A stretch of 64,000 nt of DNA from an uncultured bacterium (GTDB lineage Bacteria; Bacillota_I; Bacilli_A; RFN20; CAG-826). The translations under genes were made by a program, and so were the position numbers. The notes under the pieces are model-generated. The model had not been told where the DNA came from. It ran no database searches and worked only from the letters and a program-made list of their open reading frames with translations. Shown here piece after piece: positions 45,110-52,310 of the stretch (positions are counted from its first letter, which is position 1; each line of letters starts with the position of its first letter). The DNA is taken from NCBI GenBank assembly GCA_949285665.1, contig CASDYC010000001.1, forward strand, positions 69,376-133,375, given 5' to 3'.

Positions 45110-45347
45110 AATTTTCCTCCTAAATATAAAAACCCTTATGTAATACTACATAAGGGCGAAATTTTTCCGTGTTACCACCTTAATTCCAATAAAATTATTG
45201 GCTCTCATCATGCTTTTAACGCAAGCGTTACGACAAAATTACTTTTGATGCTCCAAAGTGGTAATTATATATTTATCATTTAAGACTTTCACCAAACTCT
45301 TAATCGCTGTGTTGAATCAATATATAATCATGTCTTTTTCAACGCAC
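45110..45347 (-). promoter_or_regulatory. T-box riboswitch controlling thrS
   Basis: On the minus strand the leader contains the T-box antiterminator core AAGGTGGTAACACGG (45181-45167). A strong terminator follows, stem CCCTTATGTA / TACATAAGGG (arms at 45156-45147 and 45142-45133) with a U-run, just upstream of the thrS ribosome-binding site. Upstream lies a structured ~130-nt region consistent with stem I. The triplet ACC at 45262-45260, next to ACU, is a candidate threonine specifier. T-boxes sense uncharged tRNA by pairing specifier and anticodon. Confidence 0.9.
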
Positions 45348-45351
45348 AATT

Positions 45352-45379
45352 ATTATAATATAGTATAAAAAATAATCAA
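45352..45379 (-). promoter_or_regulatory. thrS promoter
   Basis: Minus strand: -35 TTGATT (45379-45374) and -10 TATAAT (45357-45352) with 16-base spacing. It lies just after the stop of the ROK kinase gene and would start the T-box leader near 45345. Confidence 0.75.
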
Positions 45380-45383
45380 TATA

Positions 45384-46220
45384 TTATTTTATATAATTAA
45401 AGCAAGCATAAGCAGCTCCAATTAATCCAGCTTGTTGACGGAATTTTGCTAAAAATAATTTAACGTTAGTATTCATGTTTTTTAAATCATCAAAGAAATA
45501 TTCTTGAGATTTGATGACACCACCTGAAATAACAATGACATCAACTTGAAAATATTTTTTAATAAATTGAATTAAATAAGTTAAATTATTTAGCCATAAT
45601 TTATATACTTTTAAAGCATTTTTATTATTTTGAGATTTAAGTAAGAAAAATTCCTGAGCATTTTTAACATTTAATTTATTTAATTTACACAAATTTAATA
45701 ATCCATTTCCAGAATTAAGTTTTTCAAATTCATAATATTTATTTTTATATTTAATATTAGTATGACCAATTTCATCATCCGGAATGACAATTTTTCCATC
45801 TTTTACTAAAGCTCCTCCGACTCCTGTTGAAATAGTTATAAAAAATGTTGATTTATAACCTTTTCCAGCACCGATACATCCTTCTCCTAAAGCCGCAACT
45901 TGAGCATCATTTAAAACAATAGTAGGCAAGAGGAGTTTAGAATTAATATATTCGGCAAGTGGGAGATCTTTAATTCCAACATTTGGAAGTTCACTTACAT
46001 AACCTTTAAAATCAACTGGACCAGGAACACCCATTGTAATTCCAACTGTATTTTCGTTTGGTGATATTTCTTTAATTATGTTTTCAATTTCGCTTAAAAA
46101 TACTTCACGAGATCCAACTTGAGTTTGTTTAATTAAAACTTTTTCAACTTCATAATTTTCGTTAATTAAAGCGCAACGAAGATTAGTTCCTCCAATATCT
46201 AAACAAATAGCATTTTTCAT
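45384..46220 (-). CDS. ROK-family sugar kinase (glucokinase-like)
   Basis: A 278-residue ROK protein without a DNA-binding domain, so a kinase rather than a regulator. The ATP-binding CLDIGGTNLRCALI is at the N-terminus, the catalytic Asp in LNDAQVAALGEG, and the phosphate-binding ISTGVGGALV follows. The GH before NIKY retains the ROK histidine, but the usual zinc-binding cysteine cluster (C-x-C-G-x2-G-C-x-E) is absent, as in some divergent ROK kinases. It follows pyk after 1 bp in the pfkA-pyk operon, which favours glucose phosphorylation feeding glycolysis. The exact sugar is not determined. Confidence 0.88.
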   Translation of the reverse strand: MKNAICLDIGGTNLRCALINENYEVEKVLIKQTQVGSREVFLSEIENIIKEISPNENTVGITMGVPGPVDFKGYVSELPNVGIKDLPLAEYINSKLLLPTIVLNDAQVAALGEGCIGAGKGYKSTFFITISTGVGGALVKDGKIVIPDDEIGHTNIKYKNKYYEFEKLNSGNGLLNLCKLNKLNVKNAQEFFLLKSQNNKNALKVYKLWLNNLTYLIQFIKKYFQVDVIVISGGVIKSQEYFFDDLKNMNTNVKLFLAKFRQQAGLIGAAYACFNYIK

Positions 46221-46221
46221 A

Positions 46222-47676
46222 TTAAATATCCTTTAATTCAGGAACATATACAATTCTCATGAAATTGGTATTTCCACTTCCAGTTGGTGTGCCACCTGCA
46301 ACAATAATTGTAGAACCAGCTTTTAGACCATATTTCATAGCATTTGAAAGTGCGATAACTTCCATTTCTTCAATGAAATCAGGCATAATTTTTGTTGGAA
46401 TATAACTTGCAAAAACACCCCAATAAACACCTAAATTTTCAGCAGTGTTCTTATTATTTGTTACAGCAATAATTGGACAACATGGTCTTGCTTTTGAAAT
46501 TCTAAAAGCAGTACGGCCAGTTTCAGTAAAACATACAATTAATTTTGCTCCGATTAATAAAGCTGTATTTGCAATTGAATTTGCGATGGCATCGTTATTA
46601 TCTTTATTTGAAGTATCATATGCTTCTTGAGCTAATTTTTCATAATCAAGATATTTTTCCATCTTATGAGCAATTTTTGCTTGCATTGAACAAGCTTCAA
46701 CTGGATAAAGACCATTTGCAGATTCTCCAGATAACATAACAGCATCGCTTGATTCAGAAACGGCAGTAGCAACATCACTAACTTCAGCTCTAGTTGGATT
46801 TGGATTTGAAATCATGGAATCAAGCATTTGAGTAGCAGTAATAACTGGTTTTCCTAAATTTCTACATTTTTTAATTAAATCAATTTGAATAATTGGAACA
46901 TCTTCAGCTTGGACTTCAACACCTAAATCACCTCTTGCAACCATTATTCCGTCAGATTCTTTGACAATTTCATCAAGGCAAGTTAATGCTTCTTGGTTTT
47001 CAATTTTTGAAATGATTTTAATATTTTCTTTACCATTGTCTTTTAAAATTTTTCTAATTGCTTTAATATCTTCGGGTGATCTAATGAAACTTGCAGAAAT
47101 ATAATCGACATTATTTTTACAACCAAAAATTAAATCATTTTTATCTTTTTCAGAAATGAATGGTAAAGACAAGTGAACTCCAGGAATATTTACTCCTCTT
47201 TTATCTTTAATAGTATGAGTGTTTAAAGCTTGAGTAATTAATTCTCTTTTTTCTTGATCTTTATCAATAACTTTCAACTCTAATTTTCCATCATCTAATT
47301 TAATTATATTTCCGATTTCAACATCATCATATAAATCTGTAAACGTGACAGAAAATTTATTTTCATCCCCTAAACATTCTTTCATTAAGATTCTAACAAT
47401 TGATTTATCTTTAATTGTAGCTAGACCATTTACAAATTTTCCGGTTCTAATCTCCGGTCCCTTTGTATCTAACATAATTGGAACACAAATATTTTCTTCT
47501 TTTTCAATTTTTCTAATTAAATCAATTTTCTTTTGGTGTTCAACATAATCACCGTGAGAAAAGTTAATTCTCATAACAGACATACCTGCTTTAATTAATT
47601 TTTTAAGTGTTTCCTTGTTATCGCTTGCTGGTCCAATTGTACAAACTATTTTAGTATTTCTTGTGATGTTATACAT
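46222..47676 (-). CDS. pyk: Pyruvate kinase
   Basis: A 484-residue glycolytic enzyme making pyruvate and ATP from phosphoenolpyruvate. Signatures: TKIVCTIGPASDN and MRINFSHG at the N-terminus, MLDTKGPEIRTG, the active-site ISKIENQEAL with the catalytic Lys, MVARGDLGVE and ATQMLDSM. The C-terminal domain includes the allosteric-site region (CFTETGRTA). It ends without the extra PEP-utiliser-like domain found in Bacillus Pyk. It lies 12 bp after pfkA and 1 bp before the ROK kinase, in one operon. Confidence 0.98.
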   Translation of the reverse strand: MYNITRNTKIVCTIGPASDNKETLKKLIKAGMSVMRINFSHGDYVEHQKKIDLIRKIEKEENICVPIMLDTKGPEIRTGKFVNGLATIKDKSIVRILMKECLGDENKFSVTFTDLYDDVEIGNIIKLDDGKLELKVIDKDQEKRELITQALNTHTIKDKRGVNIPGVHLSLPFISEKDKNDLIFGCKNNVDYISASFIRSPEDIKAIRKILKDNGKENIKIISKIENQEALTCLDEIVKESDGIMVARGDLGVEVQAEDVPIIQIDLIKKCRNLGKPVITATQMLDSMISNPNPTRAEVSDVATAVSESSDAVMLSGESANGLYPVEACSMQAKIAHKMEKYLDYEKLAQEAYDTSNKDNNDAIANSIANTALLIGAKLIVCFTETGRTAFRISKARPCCPIIAVTNNKNTAENLGVYWGVFASYIPTKIMPDFIEEMEVIALSNAMKYGLKAGSTIIVAGGTPTGSGNTNFMRIVYVPELKDI

Positions 47677-47688
47677 AATGTCATCCCC

Positions 47689-48642
47689 TTAATTTAAATT
47701 ATCAATAACTTCAACTAATTCATTAGAAACTAATGTTTCCTTTTTTAATGCATCAAGAATATCTTCATAAACAATCTTGTTTTCTTTTATTCCAACACAA
47801 ACCCCGGTAATATTTTGAGATAAAAGTTTAACAGCGTAGTATCCCATTTTTGTAGCTAAAACTTTTTCCATTGCAGAAGGAATGCCGCCTCTTTGAGTGT
47901 GACCAAGGATTGTTAATCTTGCGTCCCAATCAGTATTTTCTTGAATATCTTGTAATAATTTATTTGTATCTATTGTTTTTTCAGCAACAACAACTAAAGA
48001 AAATATTTGACCATTTTCTTTCATTTTATTTAATCTTTTTACGACATCTTCATTAGATATCATATGATTTTTTGAAATTACTAAATCAGCACCAGTTGCA
48101 ATTGCACTATATAAAGCTAAATCATCACAATGATTGCCCATAACTTCAACTAACATGCAACGTGAATGGCTTCTCCCTGTATCTTTAATTTTTTCAATTT
48201 CTTCTACAATTGTATTTAATGATGTATCAAAACCAATTGTAAAATCAGTACTAGAAATGTCATTGTCAATAGTTCCTGGTAAGCCAACACATTTAATTCC
48301 AAGTTCTTCAAGCTTTTTAGCTCCCATATATGAACCATCACCACCAATTACAACAATAGCGTCGATATCGTGTTTTTTAAGTTGCTCAACGGCTTTTTTT
48401 CTAACTTCTAATTCTTTAAATTCTGGTAATCTAGCAGATCTAATAATAGTTCCGCCACGATTAATTATTTCATCAACATCATTTTTTGTTAATTTTTTGA
48501 TGTTTCCATTTACCATACCTTTATAGCCATCATAAATGGCAAAAACTTCAAAACCTTTGTTAATTGCAGCAAAAGTTACTGCTCTAATTGCGGCATTCAT
48601 TCCTGGGGCATCGCCACCCGAAGTTAAGATTCCTATTTTCAT
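47689..48642 (-). CDS. pfkA: ATP-dependent 6-phosphofructokinase
   Basis: A 317-residue enzyme committing fructose-6-phosphate to glycolysis. ILTSGGDAPGMNAAIRA and VVIGGDGSYMGAKKL bind ATP, and LPGTIDNDI carries the catalytic Asp; TDFTIGFDTS and the MGNHCDDLALYSA effector/substrate region follow. The length and Gly-Asp-Gly pattern indicate the ATP-dependent (not PPi) type. It is the first gene of pfkA-pyk-ROK. A GGAG precedes the ATG, and a possible -35 TTGTTA with an A-rich -10 lies in the divergent gap to dnaB. Confidence 0.98.
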   Translation of the reverse strand: MKIGILTSGGDAPGMNAAIRAVTFAAINKGFEVFAIYDGYKGMVNGNIKKLTKNDVDEIINRGGTIIRSARLPEFKELEVRKKAVEQLKKHDIDAIVVIGGDGSYMGAKKLEELGIKCVGLPGTIDNDISSTDFTIGFDTSLNTIVEEIEKIKDTGRSHSRCMLVEVMGNHCDDLALYSAIATGADLVISKNHMISNEDVVKRLNKMKENGQIFSLVVVAEKTIDTNKLLQDIQENTDWDARLTILGHTQRGGIPSAMEKVLATKMGYYAVKLLSQNITGVCVGIKENKIVYEDILDALKKETLVSNELVEVIDNLN

Positions 48643-48753
48643 TATTTTGTCACTCCTAATTACTTAAATATATTAACATATTTTTTATATTTTTTTTAAA
48701 AATATAACAATTCATTTTATATTTCTTAAATCATTTTATGTTAATATATTGTT

Positions 48754-50013
48754 ATGGAAAAAATTAATGAAGATTTTTTAATAAAATTAGATACAAATTC
48801 TATATTATCTAATATTGGAGAAATGATTATTGCAAAATTATATTTGCCAATAATTGGATGTAATGCTTTAAGCTTATATTTTTTATACACATATAAAATC
48901 CACTTAAACGAAAAAGAAAATGAATTAAGTGATTTACTAATGTCTTTAAAATTTAATTTAGATGATTTTAATAACGCAAGAAAAATATTAGAAGCAGTAG
49001 GTTTAATTAAAAGTTATGTTAAAAACAATGTTTTATTAGAAGTTGTTTATTCTCCAAAATCTCCAATTAATTTTTTTGACGATGTTTTATTAAAAGGACT
49101 ATTAGTAAGGTCGATCGGTTCAAATAAAGTTGAACAAATTAAGGAAGAATTTTCAAATAAAATTGACAGAACTAATTTTAAAGAAATAACATCACGCTTT
49201 GATGAAGTATTTGATGTTGATGTAGATTCAAATGATTTTGATTATAATCCTGAAAATAATGAGTTTCTTTTACAAGTTAAAACAAAAGATTCTCCAATGA
49301 ATTTTGATTATGATTATTTTAAAAAAATAATTCAAGAAAAATATAAATTAAAAGATGATTTTTTTAAAAAAGAAGAACTTAAATATTTTGCAAAATTAGC
49401 TAATTTATATGGATTATCAGAAATTTTAATGGCTGATATTGTCATGAATTGTATCGATTTCTATTCAAAAGATAAAAAGATTGATTTAGATTTAGTAAAA
49501 AGTAAGTGTTATGATTCAATTGTTTTTGCAAATATCAAGAAACAAAAAACTAAAAAATATAAGATTTCAAGTTCAACTGATTTAGCTAAAAAAATTGATT
49601 ATATGGAAAAACTTGATCCTTATAATTATTTAAAAATAAAACAAAATAATGTTAATCCAATACATTCAGATTTAAAAATATTGGAAAAATTAAAATTAGA
49701 TTTAGGTTTAACAAATGGTGTTATTAATGCAATTGTTGACTATACTTTAGAAAAAAATAAAGGATTACTTAACTTGAATTTTATGGAAAAAATAGGCGCG
49801 ACTTTATTAAGAAATGATATAAATAGTGCTTATGATTCAATTATGTTTTTACAAAAACTAAATTTTGAAAATAGTAAAAATTACACAACTAATATTGACA
49901 AAACAAATTCAAATAAAAATATTAATCAAGGCAATAAAAAAGATACTGATAATGATGATAATAAAATATATACAACCGAAGAAATATTGAAGGCGTTAAA
50001 CGATGAAGAGTGA
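48754..50013 (+). CDS. dnaB: Replication initiation / membrane attachment protein DnaB
   Basis: A 419-residue primosome protein of the Bacilli DnaB (not the helicase) family, which with DnaD and DnaI loads the replicative helicase at oriC. The N-terminal winged-helix-like part (about 1-110) and the C-terminal DnaB_2/DDBH2 domain (about 290-365, LEKLKLDLGLTNGVINAIVDY) are visible, followed by a low-complexity Asn/Asp/Lys tail. The stop is TGA, overlapping the dnaI start by 11 bp. There is no Shine-Dalgarno; TAATATATT ends three bases before the ATG, so the message may be leaderless. Confidence 0.88.
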   Translation: MEKINEDFLIKLDTNSILSNIGEMIIAKLYLPIIGCNALSLYFLYTYKIHLNEKENELSDLLMSLKFNLDDFNNARKILEAVGLIKSYVKNNVLLEVVYSPKSPINFFDDVLLKGLLVRSIGSNKVEQIKEEFSNKIDRTNFKEITSRFDEVFDVDVDSNDFDYNPENNEFLLQVKTKDSPMNFDYDYFKKIIQEKYKLKDDFFKKEELKYFAKLANLYGLSEILMADIVMNCIDFYSKDKKIDLDLVKSKCYDSIVFANIKKQKTKKYKISSSTDLAKKIDYMEKLDPYNYLKIKQNNVNPIHSDLKILEKLKLDLGLTNGVINAIVDYTLEKNKGLLNLNFMEKIGATLLRNDINSAYDSIMFLQKLNFENSKNYTTNIDKTNSNKNINQGNKKDTDNDDNKIYTTEEILKALNDEE

Positions 50014-50923
50014 AGAAATTGTTAAATTAATTGATAATGAATTTTTATCTAAATTAAACGATAAACAAGAATCTAATCAAGATATTGTAAATAAAGCTTT
50101 AAAAAATGAAGATATAATTAGTTTTATAGAAAAAAATAATATATCCAATTTTGAAATTGCAAAAAATATTAATTTGTTTATTAATTATGATAATGAAACA
50201 AAAATATGCAAGAATTGCAGAGATTTTAATAGTTGTAAATTAAAAAATATGTGGTTTTGCCCAATTTTAAAATATGAAAATAAAACAATTTATTTAGAAT
50301 ATGACTTTTGTAAATTCTATAAAGAGATATCATTAAGAAATTCTTTATTTTTAATAAATGATGTTCAATTCGATTTAAATGATTTAAAAAAATCGACTTT
50401 TGATGATTGTTCAAGTTCTAAATTAAATGTAATAACAGAATTTTTTAAAGTTGTTAAAAAGAAAAAAGGAAACAAATTTTATTTTATATATGGTGACAAA
50501 AAAAGTGGTAAATCTTTTCTTGTTAGTAAATTTTTTAATGAATATTTAATGGAAAATCAAATTAATGGTATATATGCAGACTGTGTTTCGAGAATTCAAG
50601 AATTAAATGATTTATCATTTATTGACAAAATTAAATTTAATGATTTATTAAAAGAATATAAAACATGTTCGGTTTTAGTGTTAGATAATTTTTCATATTG
50701 TTCATTTAACGATTATAAAAGAGACACAATTTTAATTCCTATATTAAATGAAAGAATTAAAAATGGATTATTAACAATTATTATCAGTGATTACGATATA
50801 GAAAATACTATAAATAGTTTTTCAACTAAAGATTATAAATCCTTAAAAAATAAATCTCTTATAAATGTATTGAAAAATGCATTTAAAGAGATGAAAATCG
50901 ATGGAATTAAAGGGCTTTACTAA
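50003..50923 (+). CDS. dnaI: Helicase loader DnaI
   Basis: A 306-residue AAA+ ATPase that loads the replicative helicase. The N-terminal zinc-binding part has the cysteine set CKNCRDFNSC and FCPI...DFCKFY (about residues 70-110). The ATPase domain follows, with Walker A YGDKKSGKSFL (about 163-173) and Walker B SVLVLDNFSY. It overlaps dnaB by 11 bp. Its 3' end overlaps the converging mutM-coaE gene by 17 bp, so the two operons share coding DNA at their ends and no terminator fits between. Confidence 0.92.
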   Translation: MKSEEIVKLIDNEFLSKLNDKQESNQDIVNKALKNEDIISFIEKNNISNFEIAKNINLFINYDNETKICKNCRDFNSCKLKNMWFCPILKYENKTIYLEYDFCKFYKEISLRNSLFLINDVQFDLNDLKKSTFDDCSSSKLNVITEFFKVVKKKKGNKFYFIYGDKKSGKSFLVSKFFNEYLMENQINGIYADCVSRIQELNDLSFIDKIKFNDLLKEYKTCSVLVLDNFSYCSFNDYKRDTILIPILNERIKNGLLTIIISDYDIENTINSFSTKDYKSLKNKSLINVLKNAFKEMKIDGIKGLY

Positions 50924-52310
50924 TTTTTATTATTTGTTTTTTTAAGCTATTGAGATCCGTATTATTTTTTAAAATAATTGCATCATCAGAAATTTTAAAG
51001 TTATTATTCTTAAAATAAAGTTCATAGTCTGCTAATGGATTTTTTGAGCCTCTTAATTTCAACCTTTCTAATATGGTTTCTTTATTAGATTCTACATATA
51101 TTATCTTTTTAAAAAGATATTGCAAATGTGCCTTAAAAAGGAGTGGAATTTCAATTATAAGAGTATTATTAGAATTTTTAATTTCATTAATTAAAACATT
51201 TTCAACAAATGGAAATATTAAATTTTCCAAATTTTCATGTAAAATTTCATCTTGAGAGATAAATTGTCTCATAATTGAATAATTTAATTTATTTTTGTTT
51301 TTATCTAATACTTTATAAAAAAATAGTCGATTAATTTTTTGTTTTAATTCATCATTATTTTCGTATAAATTTTTTACTATTTTATCACAAGAAAGTGTCT
51401 TAAAGCCAAGTTCATTAAATATTTTTAAACATTCACTTTTTCCAGAACCAATGATTCCAGTTATACCAACGGCTTTTTTAAGTTCGTAATTTATTTGACA
51501 ATTTGGGCAAAAAGTAGTTCCTCTACCATTTAAAAATATTTTATGAAATAAAGTCCCGCAATTTGGACAAGGTTTTCCATAATGTCCATAACAAACTAGT
51601 TCATTTTGAAATTTTCCATCAATTCCATCTTTTGGATGATAAGATTTAATAGTTGAACCACCTAAATTTATTGCTTTTGTTAGAGTAGATTTTGATATTG
51701 AGACAATTTCTTTGAATTTTTCAAAAGAAATATCTTTTCCTTTTGTTAAAGGATTAATTTTTGCTTTAAATAATATTTCATCAGCATAAATATTTCCAAT
51801 GCCACAAATTATATTTTGATCCATTAATAATTCTTTAATTGGTTTATTTTTAGTTATTTTTTTATAAATATTTCCAATATTATTTTCATCTATTTTAAAA
51901 GGTTCTGGTCCAAGATTAGAAAGTGGTTTTGAAGTTAAATAATTAGAAGTTGTTTTTAATTCCATTATTCCAAATTTTCTTGTATCATGATAAACAAGTT
52001 TAGTATTATCATAAAAATAAAAAATTACACAAGAGTGAGGCGGATTTTTTTCTTCATAGTTAAGTAATGAATATTTACCTTCCATTCTTAAATGAGAAAT
52101 TAAAATGAGATTATTTGTTAAATGAAATATTATAAATTTCCCTAATGGTTCAACTTTTATAATACTTTGATCTTTTAAGTTTTCTTTAAAAAAATTTAAA
52201 TCATTTTGAACAATTCTTTCATAAATAATTTCTATATTTTTAATTTTTTTGCCAATTACTTCTTTATTTAATATGGCAACAACAGTTCTAACCTCTGGTA
52301 ATTCTGGCAT
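50907..52310 (-). CDS. mutM: Fused formamidopyrimidine-DNA glycosylase / dephospho-CoA kinase (MutM-CoaE)
   Basis: A 467-residue two-function protein. Residues 1-274 are MutM/Fpg, which excises oxidised purines: catalytic N-terminus PELPEVRTV (Pro2, Glu3), beta-loop Lys near residue 58 (LGKF), helix-two-turn-helix GIGNIYADEILF, and a zinc finger of Cys248, Cys251, Cys268 and Cys271. Without a stop or linker it continues into dephospho-CoA kinase (CoaE), with P-loop GIIGSGKS at 285-292, LSCDKIV, the lid region and a normal CoaE end. In other Bacilli these are adjacent separate genes; here they form one continuous frame. It overlaps polA by one base (TAATG). Confidence 0.93.
   Translation of the reverse strand: MPELPEVRTVVAILNKEVIGKKIKNIEIIYERIVQNDLNFFKENLKDQSIIKVEPLGKFIIFHLTNNLILISHLRMEGKYSLLNYEEKNPPHSCVIFYFYDNTKLVYHDTRKFGIMELKTTSNYLTSKPLSNLGPEPFKIDENNIGNIYKKITKNKPIKELLMDQNIICGIGNIYADEILFKAKINPLTKGKDISFEKFKEIVSISKSTLTKAINLGGSTIKSYHPKDGIDGKFQNELVCYGHYGKPCPNCGTLFHKIFLNGRGTTFCPNCQINYELKKAVGITGIIGSGKSECLKIFNELGFKTLSCDKIVKNLYENNDELKQKINRLFFYKVLDKNKNKLNYSIMRQFISQDEILHENLENLIFPFVENVLINEIKNSNNTLIIEIPLLFKAHLQYLFKKIIYVESNKETILERLKLRGSKNPLADYELYFKNNNFKISDDAIILKNNTDLNSLKKQIIKISKAL

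Noticed and set aside
45384-46220. ROK protein as a sugar-responsive regulator
   Set aside because: It has no N-terminal helix-turn-helix and starts directly with the ATP-binding motif, so it is a kinase.
48134-48526. 130-codon antisense frame inside pfkA
   Set aside because: pfkA is unambiguous in the other strand; the frame has no start signals and mirrors pfkA codons.
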